The notes below the pieces were generated by a model. It did no database searches, had not been told where the DNA came from, and was given only the letters and a program-made list of their open reading frames with translations. Position numbers and translations under genes: made by a program. Of a DNA stretch of 64,000 nt, positions 38,210-46,764 are shown one piece after another (within the stretch, counting starts at the first letter, position 1; each line of letters opens with the position of its first letter). The stretch is taken from the NCBI RefSeq assembly GCF_014595955.1, contig NZ_JABVCF010000002.1:248001-312000 (forward strand), read 5' to 3'. Source of the DNA: Pseudaminobacter soli (ex Zhang et al. 2022) (GTDB taxonomy: Bacteria; Pseudomonadota; Alphaproteobacteria; Rhizobiales; Rhizobiaceae).

Positions 38210-38908
38210 ATGCAAGGCACTTCCCCAGACTATGTCTTCCCGCCCGCGCCCGTCCCGGTGCTGCCGGTGAAGGGCACGGACAGATTTTTTGCCGTGCATC
38301 GGGTCTATTGCGTCGGCCGCAACTACGCAGCCCATGCCGTCGAGATGGGCGGCGATCCGGACAAGGAGCCGCCCTTCTTCTTCCAGAAGAACCCGGACAA
38401 TCTGGTTACCATTGGCGAGTTTCCTTATCCGCCGGCCTCGAGCGACGTGCATCACGAGATCGAGATGGCGGTGGCCCTGAAGGGCGGCGGCAGGGACATA
38501 CCGGTCGAGCGAGCGCTGGAATGCGTGTTCGGCTATGGCGTCGCGCTGGACATGACACGCCGCGACCTGCAGGCGAGTGCAAAAGAGATGCGCCGGCCCT
38601 GGGAAGTCGGCAAGGCATTCGAGGCGTCGGCGCCGTGCTCAGCCCTGGTGGCGGCCAGCGAAATCGGCCATCCATCGCAGGGGGCGATCTGGCTCGACGT
38701 CAATGGCGAGCGCAGGCAGACGGGTGACCTCAACCAGATGATCTGGAAAGTGTCTGAGATGATCAGCTATCTGTCCGGCCTGTTCACACTCCAGCCGGGC
38801 GACGTCATCCTGTCCGGCACGCCTGCGGGAGTCGGAGCGGTGAAACGCGGCGATCTGCTCTGCGGGAGTATCGACGGGGTCGGCGACCTCGAAGTGCGCG
38901 TCATTTGA
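38210..38908 (+). CDS. Fumarylacetoacetate hydrolase family protein
   Basis: The protein is 232 residues, the single-domain size. FAH motifs are visible: VGRNYAAHAVEMG, FFFQKNPDNLV, the metal-binding segment VHHEIEMAVAL (Glu-x-Glu) and LSGTPAGVGAVKRGD. The family includes acylpyruvase, oxaloacetate decarboxylase and hydratase/isomerases acting on oxo acids; the closest is acylpyruvate hydrolase or oxaloacetate decarboxylase by length. The ATG follows AGGAG with a long 11-12 nt spacing. Confidence 0.88.
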   Translation: MQGTSPDYVFPPAPVPVLPVKGTDRFFAVHRVYCVGRNYAAHAVEMGGDPDKEPPFFFQKNPDNLVTIGEFPYPPASSDVHHEIEMAVALKGGGRDIPVERALECVFGYGVALDMTRRDLQASAKEMRRPWEVGKAFEASAPCSALVAASEIGHPSQGAIWLDVNGERRQTGDLNQMIWKVSEMISYLSGLFTLQPGDVILSGTPAGVGAVKRGDLLCGSIDGVGDLEVRVI

Positions 38909-38967
38909 AGCAGGACGATCCGACCGACGGAAGACGAGCGCAGGCGCCCCCGGCAAAGCCGCCCGCT

Positions 38968-40671
38968 TTACTCGGCGGCTTCCCTCCGCCGCTTCTCCAG
39001 TCGCCATGCCACCTGCGACGCCTCCGAGGCGTTGCAGTAGAGCACGACCTGGCGGCTGCGGCGCGGTCCGCCGACCGCGGCGAAGAAGATCGATTCCTCG
39101 ACGCGCGGCGCGACGTCCGAGGAGAAGAACCAGCGGTCCGCTTGCGGCGGCGCCAGCACCAGCCGACCCTTGTTATCGCGAAAGAGTTCCACGTCGGGAT
39201 GGAGGTGGAAGCGGATGGCCACCGCATCGGCTTCCGGAAATCGGCCGCTGCGGGAGATGAATCGGTCGGTCCCTGAAAGCAGGTCGCCCTCATCCGAGAG
39301 CCTCAGCGAGCGCTCGTGCCAGAGGCCGAAACGGGCCAGATAAGCGTCGTGGGCCGCCACGAAGCCTTGGCTGCCGGGCTGGTCGAGGCGGTCGCAGCGC
39401 ACGTTGCGGGGGCCGTCCGTCAAAGGCGCGCCGAGCATGCCGCTGACGCGCGCGGAATGCGTGAAGCGGGCCGACGAGGTGTCGTTCAGACAAGCGGTCG
39501 AGTGTGCTGCGGTCGCACGTGCTAGCGGCCGAACCTCGTCGCCGCCAAAGGCGTCAATGCCGGCATTCACCACGAACTGGTGACGTCCCGAGGAGAGCTC
39601 GAAGGACAGGCAGCCGGCGTGGGCAGCCTCGGCGATCTCCAGCGGCGGCGGCACTCCGGTATCGGCGATGACCGTGGTGCCGCCGAGCGAAAGCCGCTCG
39701 TAGCCCGAGTGAGGCGCGTGCAGGAGCGGCGCTCCGCCAGTCTCGTCATGGCGCAGGATGGCGGCCACGCGCTCATGGATCGTCACCCCCATGCCGTTGA
39801 AATGGGCAAGGCTGCCGTCGGCATGGCGGAAGAAGCGAAGCGCCGGAAGCATGCGGTCGACCGCGCCGATGAGCTCGGCCGGCGGTGTCTCGGCCTGGTT
39901 GGCATAGGTCTGGCGCAGCGGCAGCAGGTCGGCGAGAAGCTCTATGAGCGCCATCGGATTGCGGGAGACGTGCCCGCCATCCGGAAGGATCTGACGGTCA
40001 AGTTCTTCAGCCAAATAACGCGTCGCGCCGCGCAGCGCCGAAGCAGGGGCGGGCAGGGAGAGGGCGGCGTAGGCCAGCGCGATGCGGGCTCGTAGCCGCG
40101 CTTCGCCTGCCGGCATTTCGCGGACCACCGAACGCAGATAGCGGATCTGCAGCGCGAGCGACTTCAGGAAGGAGCGGTAGAAGCCGAACTCTGCCCCTTG
40201 CAGCACCACTGAGGAATGCTGCAGCCAAGCGATCACGCGCTTGGCAGTGGTGCCCGGGTCCCATGCCGGATCCGAGATGCGGCTGCCGTGGGCGGCGATC
40301 CAGTCGGCCAGGAGCGCCCGCGCATTCGCTGCAGCCAGGTCCGTTCCTGCCGCTCGCATGTGGCGTAGCCAGCGGAACCCGTGAAGCGCTCTCAGCCAGC
40401 CGCGGTTCCCGACCTCGATGACGAAGGGCGAGCGGCCTGCCGTCTCCACCAGATGACCGGCGAGCGGGAAACGGCCGTGATAGATCTCGATCGCGATCTG
40501 GGGGTCTGCCAGACGCAGGTCCGGCGGGGCGATCAGCACGCGCTCCGGCGTGCGGCCGGTATAGCGCCAGCTATAGAACGGTCCGGTGCGCAGGCGGCGG
40601 CGTGCCTGGCGCCAGTATTCTCTGGCGACCAGGGCCCAGAGATGCCTGCCGTCGGCTGTCGCTGCCCCCAA
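38968..40671 (-). CDS. Heparinase II/III family protein
   Basis: The protein is 567 residues. The N-terminal all-helical part resembles the toroid of this family (YHGRFPLAGHLVE, GFRWLRHMRAAG). The C-terminal beta-sheet domain (from about residue 320) contains YERLSLGGTTVIADTG, AAHAGCLSFELSSGRHQFVVN and the final FFAAVGGPRRSRQVVLYC. No signal peptide is evident. The start codon TTG has a GGAGGG at 10 nt. The substrate in rhizobia is not established. It is next to rsmB and htpX, the usual rhizobial neighbourhood. Confidence 0.85.
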   Translation of the reverse strand: MGAATADGRHLWALVAREYWRQARRRLRTGPFYSWRYTGRTPERVLIAPPDLRLADPQIAIEIYHGRFPLAGHLVETAGRSPFVIEVGNRGWLRALHGFRWLRHMRAAGTDLAAANARALLADWIAAHGSRISDPAWDPGTTAKRVIAWLQHSSVVLQGAEFGFYRSFLKSLALQIRYLRSVVREMPAGEARLRARIALAYAALSLPAPASALRGATRYLAEELDRQILPDGGHVSRNPMALIELLADLLPLRQTYANQAETPPAELIGAVDRMLPALRFFRHADGSLAHFNGMGVTIHERVAAILRHDETGGAPLLHAPHSGYERLSLGGTTVIADTGVPPPLEIAEAAHAGCLSFELSSGRHQFVVNAGIDAFGGDEVRPLARATAAHSTACLNDTSSARFTHSARVSGMLGAPLTDGPRNVRCDRLDQPGSQGFVAAHDAYLARFGLWHERSLRLSDEGDLLSGTDRFISRSGRFPEADAVAIRFHLHPDVELFRDNKGRLVLAPPQADRWFFSSDVAPRVEESIFFAAVGGPRRSRQVVLYCNASEASQVAWRLEKRRREAAE

Positions 40672-40734
40672 AACAATACCCTCCGGTCACGCCGAAGGCT
40701 TGTAGATGATTCACGAGTCTCTGCGAAGCGTAGT

Positions 40735-42138
40735 TCAGCCCCGCCGACGAAGCCGCACCGCGAAGAAGCCGTCCATTCCCGAGAGCGCTGGATCGTCGGA
40801 AGCGAAATCGGCCGGCGTCGTGCGCAGCAAACCTTCCGGACTGACGAACTCTGCCGTACCGGGAATCTCGCCTGGCGCGATCCGCTCCAGCTCCATTTCG
40901 GGGTGATCGGCGAGGAAGTGCCGGACCAGGTCCTCACCCTCGGCAGGATCGAGCGAGCAGTTCGAGAAGACGATCCGGCCGCCCGGCCGAAGCAGCGCGA
41001 CCGCGCTGTCGAGAAGCCGGCGCTGCAGGGCGGCGAGTTTTTCGACGTCGGCCGGCGACTTGGTCCACAACACATCCGGGTGGCGTCGTACGGTGCCGGT
41101 GGACGAGCAGGGCGCGTCGAGCAGGATCGCATCGAAGTTTTCGGCCGGCCGCCACGCGAGGACGTCCGCCTGAACAACCTCTGCCTCGAGTTGCAGCCGC
41201 GCAAGATTCGCCGTGAGCCGTTCGAGACGGCTGCGTGACGTGTCGACCGCCGTCACCTTTGCACCGGCGAAGGCAAGCTGCGCCGTTTTGCCGCCGGGCG
41301 CGGCGCAGAGATCGGCCACGCGCACGCCGCTGACCGCGCCGAGCAGGCGGGCCGGCAATGCTGCAGCGGCATCCTGCACCCACCACTCGCCTTCGGCATA
41401 ACCAGGAAGCTCGGGGACCGCGGAGGGCAGGCGTGCCACCCGCACCGAGCCGGTCGGAAGGACGATGCCGCCAAAGGCTGCGGCCCAGCGCTGCGGGTCG
41501 GATTTGACTGTGAAGTCGGTCGGCGGCTCGACCCGATGCGCCGCCAGGATCTGTTCGGTGCGCTCGACATCGTAGGCCTCGCGCAGGCGAGAGACGAACC
41601 AGTCGGGCGCATCGGTCACCTTGCCGAGGACGCGCGGCACCGCCTGTTCCTTCTCGCGCGCCAGTCCGCGCAGGACCGCGTTCACCAGCGCCGCGAAACG
41701 CGCCGTGCGCGGATCGGATTTGGCGTGGGTGACCGCCAGATCAACGGCGGCGCTGTCCGGCACGTCGAGGAAAAGGATCTGTGCCGCCCCGACATGCAGG
41801 ATCTGAGACAGCGTCGTCGCGTTTGCAGGAAGAGGCGAATGAAGGCGCTCGGCGATTAGCGCTTCGATGGTGCGGCGATGGCGCAGCGCGCTGGCCAGGA
41901 TGGCCCGGACCAGGCCGCGGTCACGTACATCGAGGGCGAGAAACTGCGGATGCCCGTGCTCGGCATCGGTCAGCCCGTCGAGCGGCGTCTTGGCGTCGAC
42001 CACGGCAGCAAGCAGCCGTGCGGCAGTTTTGCGCGAGGCCAGCCCGGCGACCTCAGATGCCGGCGCCTCGCGGGAGTCCGCCCTGTCCGCGCGACGCTTT
42101 TCGCCGCGATGGCCATGACGGCCGCTCCCCGACCTCAC
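40735..42138 (-). CDS. rsmB: 16S rRNA m5C967 methyltransferase RsmB-like
   Basis: The protein is 467 residues from GTG 42138. An N-terminal NusB-like RNA-binding region ([17 protein letters not shown]...[12 protein letters not shown]) precedes the SAM-dependent domain, with [15 protein letters not shown], the [18 protein letters not shown] catalytic Cys motif and the [11 protein letters not shown] second Cys motif. The start is chosen as a GTG that overlaps the htpX stop (GTGA); residues further upstream are not family sequence but the frame is open. Confidence 0.88.
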   Translation of the reverse strand: MRSGSGRHGHRGEKRRADRADSREAPASEVAGLASRKTAARLLAAVVDAKTPLDGLTDAEHGHPQFLALDVRDRGLVRAILASALRHRRTIEALIAERLHSPLPANATTLSQILHVGAAQILFLDVPDSAAVDLAVTHAKSDPRTARFAALVNAVLRGLAREKEQAVPRVLGKVTDAPDWFVSRLREAYDVERTEQILAAHRVEPPTDFTVKSDPQRWAAAFGGIVLPTGSVRVARLPSAVPELPGYAEGEWWVQDAAAALPARLLGAVSGVRVADLCAAPGGKTAQLAFAGAKVTAVDTSRSRLERLTANLARLQLEAEVVQADVLAWRPAENFDAILLDAPCSSTGTVRRHPDVLWTKSPADVEKLAALQRRLLDSAVALLRPGGRIVFSNCSLDPAEGEDLVRHFLADHPEMELERIAPGEIPGTAEFVSPEGLLRTTPADFASDDPALSGMDGFFAVRLRRRG

Positions 42139-43163
42139 GACCAGGGACCGCGGCGCGTGCTCGGCCCCGTCGGGTTGCGTCCCCACCGATTGGTCTTCGG
42201 GGCCTGCTCTTGCGGCGTCTCGCGCGCAGGCGTGCGGCTGCCCCACGGGCCTTCATTCGGGGTTGCAGAGCCGGTCGCCTGCGTGCGCGGAGCCGCCTGC
42301 CCGCCACCGCCAGCAGATGAGAACTCCGGCTCCATGGCCATGAGGGCGGCGATCCGGTTCTCTGTGGCCGGATGGGTGGAGAAAAGATTGTCCATGCGCT
42401 CGCCGGAGAGGGGATTGATGATGAAGAGCGGGGCCGTCGCCGGATTGCGTTCGGCATCCGGATTGTGGATCTGCTCGACATTGCGGGCGATCTTGTCAAG
42501 GGCGGAGGCGAGCCATCTCGGGTTACCGCAGATTTCGGCGCCGCGCCGGTCGGCCGAATATTCGCGGGTGCGGCTGATCGCCATCTGCACGATCATGGCC
42601 GCGATCGGCGCCACGATCACGGCGACCAGCACGCCGACGATGCCCAACGGGTTGTTGTTCTCGCGGTTGCCGCCGAAAAAGAATGCGAAGTTGCCGAGCA
42701 TGGAAATCGCGCCGGCGATCGTCGCGGTGATCGTCATCGTTAGCGTGTCGCGGTTCTGGACATGGGCCAGTTCGTGCGCCATCACACCGGCAACCTCCTC
42801 GTAGCTGAGGCGGTTGAGTAGGCCGGTCGTCGCCGCGACGGCGGCGTTCTGGGGGTTGCGGCCGGTGGCGAAGGCGTTGGGCTGGGGATTGTCGATCAGG
42901 TACACCTTCGGCATAGGCAGTTCGGCGCGCTGCGCGAGTTCGCGCACAATGCCATAGAACTCCGGCGCGGCGCGCTCGTCCACCTCCACCGCATGGTTCA
43001 TCGAGAGCACCATCTTGTCGGCGTTCCAGTAGCTGAAGAGGTTCATGGCGGCGGCGATGAAGAAGGCGATGATCATGCCGCTGGAGCCGCCGATCAGATA
43101 GCCGACCCCCATGAACAGCGCCGTCATCACCGCCAGAAGCATTGCGGTCCGCATGATGTTCAT
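42135..43163 (-). CDS. htpX: Zinc metalloprotease HtpX
   Basis: The protein is 342 residues. Two N-terminal membrane helices lead to the zinc-binding HELAH ([12 protein letters not shown]) and a third ligand Glu in [11 protein letters not shown]. It is an inner-membrane quality-control protease. The C-terminal 60 residues are an extra Pro/Gly/Gln-rich tail. ATG 43163 follows GAGG with about 9 nt. The 3' end overlaps the rsmB start by 4 nt, coupling a membrane protease to an rRNA methyltransferase. Confidence 0.93.
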   Translation of the reverse strand: MNIMRTAMLLAVMTALFMGVGYLIGGSSGMIIAFFIAAAMNLFSYWNADKMVLSMNHAVEVDERAAPEFYGIVRELAQRAELPMPKVYLIDNPQPNAFATGRNPQNAAVAATTGLLNRLSYEEVAGVMAHELAHVQNRDTLTMTITATIAGAISMLGNFAFFFGGNRENNNPLGIVGVLVAVIVAPIAAMIVQMAISRTREYSADRRGAEICGNPRWLASALDKIARNVEQIHNPDAERNPATAPLFIINPLSGERMDNLFSTHPATENRIAALMAMEPEFSSAGGGGQAAPRTQATGSATPNEGPWGSRTPARETPQEQAPKTNRWGRNPTGPSTRRGPWS

Positions 43164-43263
43164 CGCATTCAACCTCATACCGGCCAGCGGTCGCATGCCG
43201 CCGAAACCTCGCTATATGTTGGAAACATAGAGCCCTCTTTCAATGTTTCTGCAGGAGTCACGG

Positions 43264-43494
43264 ATGCCCGTCAAACCCGAAAAACCGCCGGCGGACGACG
43301 CTTCCGACAGCGACGACGCCGCGCGCAAGGAGCTTGCGCCGGCTGCCCGCCGGGCGCTCGAGGAGGCGGCGGCGCGGCGTGTGGAAAGGGAAGCGCGGGT
43401 CGGCGCCATGCCACGTGAAGTCGGGGGCCGCGGCGGCGAGGAGCCGGTCCGCTACGGCGACTGGGAAGTGAAGGGGCTCGCGACGGATTTTTAG
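43264..43494 (+). CDS. DUF1674 protein, succinate dehydrogenase assembly factor 4-like
   Basis: The protein is 76 residues. The C-terminal motif GGRGGEEPVRYGDWEVKGLATDF is the conserved DUF1674/SDHAF4 end; the N-terminus is charged and disordered. In mitochondria SDHAF4 binds flavinylated SdhA during complex II assembly, so the same role is inferred here. ATG 43264 follows GCAGGAG by 7 nt. It is about 15 kb from the sdh operon. Confidence 0.85.
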   Translation: MPVKPEKPPADDASDSDDAARKELAPAARRALEEAAARRVEREARVGAMPREVGGRGGEEPVRYGDWEVKGLATDF

Positions 43495-43567
43495 CCCCAT
43501 AAACATCGCTCCCTGACGCCGCAGGGGCAGTTGCGGGTTTCATGAGAAAGGAATAAATTCCTTTTCC

Positions 43568-44026
43568 ATGATTCGCTCCCTCTCGATCGCTGGTCTTTGC
43601 ATCTGGGCCGCATTCAGCCTGTCGCTTTGTGCGTCAGACACGGCTGTAGCAGGGGAGCGCGTGTTCAAGGGGCCGGTCGAGGCGCGGGTGCTCGATGTGC
43701 TCGATGGCGACACCTTCGTGGCCGAAGCGCATGTCTGGCCCGATCAGTTCGTCCGCGTCAACGTCCGCATAAGAGGTATCGACACGCCAGAGATGAAAGC
43801 GCGCTGCGATGTGGAGCGGGTGGCTGCGCGGCGTGCGCGGGAAGTCCTTGCGCAGTTGCTCGAGCCCGGAACGGTCGCGATCTCCAACATCGGCAGCGCG
43901 AAATATTATGGGCGGGTGCTTGCGGACGTGATCACTCCGGACGGGGAACTGCTGGCCGACATTCTCGTCGCGGAGGGGCTGGCCAGACCCTATCAGGGTG
44001 GGCATCGAGCCGGCTGGTGCGGATAG
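43568..44026 (+). CDS. Secreted thermonuclease-family (SNase-like) protein
   Basis: The protein is 152 residues. A signal peptide (about residues 1-28) precedes an OB-fold nuclease domain with VLDVLDGDTFVAEA and RIRGIDTPEMKARC, including the conserved Asp and Arg of staphylococcal nuclease. Calcium-dependent nucleic acid cleavage is inferred; a partial set of catalytic residues in such small rhizobial proteins means activity is not certain. Confidence 0.8.
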   Translation: MIRSLSIAGLCIWAAFSLSLCASDTAVAGERVFKGPVEARVLDVLDGDTFVAEAHVWPDQFVRVNVRIRGIDTPEMKARCDVERVAARRAREVLAQLLEPGTVAISNIGSAKYYGRVLADVITPDGELLADILVAEGLARPYQGGHRAGWCG

Positions 44027-44066
44027 CGCGGGACGGGACGCGCCCAATCAAACCGGCCCGGACATG

Positions 44067-44102
44067 GAAAAGGGCCGCTGCCTCGATGAGACAACGGCCC
44101 TT
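44067..44102 (-). terminator. Terminator of the small minus-strand transcript
   Basis: On the minus strand AAGGGCCG and CGGCCCTT form an 8-bp stem with a 17-nt loop, followed by TTTTCC. It lies 67 nt after the small ORF at 44169-44240. On the plus strand the stem is followed only by a weak T-tract, but it also follows the nuclease gene and might serve both. Confidence 0.6.
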
Positions 44103-44168
44103 CCGTGCTTTTCGTCCAGCGCGGCCCGTAGCGGCGACCCCTCAGGCCGCCGGCCGCGCGTCATGCGC

Positions 44169-44240
44169 TTAACGGGAAGGCTGCTCCCCGAAAAGGCAAT
44201 CCGCCGAGACCAGGCGCTGGGAAACGAAACCACTCGACAT
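44169..44240 (-). CDS. Tiny ORF (23 codons) with near-perfect Shine-Dalgarno
   Basis: ATG 44240 is preceded by AAAGGAGGTGATCCG (44241-44255), which is exactly complementary to the 3' end of 16S rRNA. The peptide begins MSSGFVSQRL and ends GEQPSR. A separate terminator hairpin follows 67 nt downstream. I do not recognise the peptide. Strong initiation signals on such a short ORF suggest a real small protein or a regulatory RNA with a translated head. Confidence 0.5.
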   Translation of the reverse strand: MSSGFVSQRLVSADCLFGEQPSR

Positions 44241-44357
44241 CGGATCACCTCCTTTCAATTCGTTGAACACGAGCCATAGAATGGTGGCTCCCCGTGGCGG
44301 TTACAAGGCGTGCCGTGAATTCTGCTCCAACGGCAGCGAGCATGCCGTTGGAGACGC

Positions 44358-45083
44358 CTAGATGATCAGCAACTCGTCGCCCACGAAAACCCGGCCCGGC
44401 CTGTCGACGGTGCAGTACACTCCCATGTTGTGGCTGTTGTGACGGACGAGCGTGCGCAGGATCTCGGGATCTTTCTCAAATCCGTCCTGCGCGATGATGG
44501 TAAAGCCGCAGCGGCGGCAAGGCTCCGAGACGGTCAGTTCGAGGTCGCCGATGGTCAGTCGCCGGCCGATCCATTCCGTTTCGGGGAACGAGCCCTCTAC
44601 TGCCGGCAGGCCGACGACAATGTTCGGGCGGAAGCGCCGCGGATCCGCGACGCCCGTCGGATGCAACTGCTTCAGTCGATCCAGGGATGCGGTCGTGAGC
44701 AGATGGATCGGAGCCTTTTCGTAGCGCGGCGACAGGGTCTTGCCGGACTCATCGGCACCGAAAGGACGAACCGCAGCAGCAAGGCCGAGAAAGTCGGAAA
44801 TGACTGCGTCCGCCTCGGCGCCTGGCGCCGAAACCCACGCGCCTCCAGGGACGGCGATCTGGAGGAGCCCAGCCGCGGTGAGCCTCGCCTTGATGCTTGA
44901 GACACCCTCCCACTTGGGAACTCCGTAGGGACGGGCCACCTCGTCGCTGCCGGCGTCGACAATACCGAACAGCCTGTCGCCGACGACGCCCTGGGGATCG
45001 ACCCAGATCTCATCCTGCCTCTCGCCCCCGAACGAACTCACCGGATAGCGCCAGAGCTCGGTCACGCGATGCGGGGCAGTCAT
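44358..45083 (-). CDS. MOSC domain protein with N-terminal beta-barrel
   Basis: The protein is 241 residues: MOSC N-terminal barrel (VTELWRYPVSSFGGERQ, GVVGDRLFGIVD) followed by the MOSC domain (PRRFRPNIVV, LTVSEPCRRCGFT, GVYCTVDRPGRVFVGDEL). The conserved Cys in the CRRC segment probably binds the molybdenum cofactor or carries sulfur. Such proteins may have mARC-like reductase or sulfur-carrier roles. Substrate unknown. Its end is 117 bp from the tiny ORF upstream of which it lies. Confidence 0.88.
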   Translation of the reverse strand: MTAPHRVTELWRYPVSSFGGERQDEIWVDPQGVVGDRLFGIVDAGSDEVARPYGVPKWEGVSSIKARLTAAGLLQIAVPGGAWVSAPGAEADAVISDFLGLAAAVRPFGADESGKTLSPRYEKAPIHLLTTASLDRLKQLHPTGVADPRRFRPNIVVGLPAVEGSFPETEWIGRRLTIGDLELTVSEPCRRCGFTIIAQDGFEKDPEILRTLVRHNSHNMGVYCTVDRPGRVFVGDELLII

Positions 45084-45302
45084 CGGCTCTGCGCTTTCTG
45101 CAGATGATTGCGTGCCAACTTGGTCGTTCCTCCGTCATGTGGGCGCAAGGTTTGCCTGGCCGACCCCATATTGCCAAGGGGCGGATCCGCGATGGCCATC
45201 GTCCAAAGCTTGACAGGGAGGGATGCCCGTTGCACCCCGGCCACCATAAGCGGATGGACGTCTCTGCTGCGGAGCCCGTCGGCTGAAGGAGAGCTGATCA
45301 AA

Positions 45303-46175
45303 ATGTCTGCGCTGCGAGAGCTTCTTTCCATCCTCGATCTCGAGATGATCGAGCACAATCTCTACCGCGGCCGCAGTCCGAAGGAGAGCTGGCAGCGCGT
45401 GTTCGGCGGCCAGACCATCGCCCAGGCGCTCGTGGCCGCCCAGCGCACGGTGGAGCCCGACCGCCACGTCCATTCCCTCCACGGCTACTTCATGCGCCCC
45501 GGCGACACGGCTGCGCCGGTCGTCTACGAGGTCGACCGGATCCGCGACGGCAGCAGCTTCACGACGCGCCGCGTCGTCGCGATCCAGCACGGCCATGCCA
45601 TCTTCTCGCTGGAAGCCTCTTTCCAGGTCGAGGAGACCGGGCTCGAGCACCAGATCGCGATGCCCTCCGGAGTGCCCGACCCGGATACGCTGAAAGGTCC
45701 GGCCGAGATCCTGCGCGACTATGGCGATGCGGTCCCGGAAGGAATCCGCCTCTATTGGTCGCGCGAGCGGCCGCTTGAAATCCGTCCGGTGTTTCTCGAC
45801 CACTATACCAGCCGGGAGAAGCTGCCGCCGGTCCAGCATGTCTGGATCAGGATTGTTGGACCGGCGCCGGCCGACAGGGCCATGCGAGCGGCCGTGCTTG
45901 CCTATCTTTCCGACATGACGCTGCTGGACACTTCGACCTTCGCCCATGGTCGGGCGGTGTTCGACCGCGATATCCAGGCGGCCAGCCTCGATCATGCGAT
46001 GTGGTTCCATCGCGACGCCGGGCTGGACGACTGGATTCTTTACACGCAGGACAGCCCCTCCGCCCAAGGCGCGCGCGGTTTTACGCGCGGCAGCCTCTAT
46101 TCCCGACAAGGCCTCCTGATCGCTTCGGTGGCACAGGAAGGACTGATCCGCCTGAAGCGTCCGCCTGCAGAATAG
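45303..46175 (+). CDS. tesB: Acyl-CoA thioesterase II
   Basis: The protein is 290 residues, the TesB size. Double hotdog features: NLYRGRSPKESWQRVFGGQTIAQALVAA, LHGYFMRPGDTAAPVVYEVDRIRDG, YLSDMTLLDTS and a C-terminal HRDAGLDDWILYTQDSPSAQGARGF. It hydrolyses medium- and long-chain acyl-CoA. ATG 45303 follows AAGGAGAG with about 9 nt. Confidence 0.93.
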   Translation: MSALRELLSILDLEMIEHNLYRGRSPKESWQRVFGGQTIAQALVAAQRTVEPDRHVHSLHGYFMRPGDTAAPVVYEVDRIRDGSSFTTRRVVAIQHGHAIFSLEASFQVEETGLEHQIAMPSGVPDPDTLKGPAEILRDYGDAVPEGIRLYWSRERPLEIRPVFLDHYTSREKLPPVQHVWIRIVGPAPADRAMRAAVLAYLSDMTLLDTSTFAHGRAVFDRDIQAASLDHAMWFHRDAGLDDWILYTQDSPSAQGARGFTRGSLYSRQGLLIASVAQEGLIRLKRPPAE

Positions 46176-46217
46176 GCAGTTTTCTCAAACAGCCTAACAA
46201 TTGTGCAAGTGCAATGC

Positions 46218-46235
46218 TGCGCCTGCTAAGGCGTA
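46218..46235 (+). promoter_or_regulatory. NtrC-like dyad upstream of glnK
   Basis: TGCGCC-TGCTAA-GGCGTA is an imperfect dyad resembling the NtrC activator site and lies about 60 bp upstream of the sigma-54-like promoter. Weak match. Confidence 0.35.
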
Positions 46236-46293
46236 GGTCCGCTTGCGCTCAAATTCTCTTTGTTTCCAGACAGTTGATGCTGCAGTGCCGCAA

Positions 46294-46310
46294 CTGGCAC
46301 GGAGCTTGAA
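46294..46310 (+). promoter_or_regulatory. Sigma-54-like promoter of glnK-amtB
   Basis: TGGCAC-GGAGC-TTGAA (46295-46310) has the -24 GG box and N5 spacing of RpoN promoters; the -12 element reads TTGAA instead of TTGCA. It lies about 85 bp before glnK, which is nitrogen-regulated in rhizobia. Confidence 0.6.
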
Positions 46311-46395
46311 TTACCCTTTGCATGCACCGGCTGCCGGAAACGGAAGCCGTCGAGGCATGAAGCGCGGAACACCGCAAGGCGAAGGGTGAAACCTC

Positions 46396-46734
46396 ATGAA
46401 GATCGTGATGGCCGTCATCAAGCCATTCAAGCTTGACGAGGTGCGCGAGGCGCTCACCACGGTCGGGGTGCACGGCCTGACCGTCACCGAGGTCAAGGGT
46501 TATGGGCGCCAGAAGGGCCACACCGAGATCTACCGTGGCGCCGAATACGCGGTGAGCTTCCTGCCGAAGATCAAGATCGAAGTCGCCATTCCCTCGGACC
46601 TCGCCGACAGGGCGGTCGAGGCCATCACGTCTGCAGCCAAGACGGGCCAGATCGGCGACGGCAAGGTGTTCGTCTTCCCGCTCGATCAGGCCGTGAGAAT
46701 CCGCACCGGCGAAACCGACGCCGACGCCCTTTGA
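46396..46734 (+). CDS. glnK: Nitrogen regulatory protein P-II (GlnK)
   Basis: The protein is 112 residues, the P-II size. The T-loop Tyr51 (uridylylation site) is present in IYRGAEYAVSFLPKIKIE, and the C-terminal VRIRTGETDADAL is typical. It senses 2-oxoglutarate, ATP and ADP and blocks AmtB when nitrogen is sufficient. It lies 30 nt upstream of amtB in the classical order. Expression is probably NtrC/RpoN-dependent (see promoter). Confidence 0.96.
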   Translation: MKIVMAVIKPFKLDEVREALTTVGVHGLTVTEVKGYGRQKGHTEIYRGAEYAVSFLPKIKIEVAIPSDLADRAVEAITSAAKTGQIGDGKVFVFPLDQAVRIRTGETDADAL

Positions 46735-46764
46735 CGCGTGCCACCAAATATCATGGAGACCTCA

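Noticed and set aside
44241-44255. Sequence identical to the 16S rRNA 3' end (GGATCACCTCCTTT on the plus strand)
   Set aside because: Upstream sequence does not match 16S; it is the reverse complement of a very strong Shine-Dalgarno.
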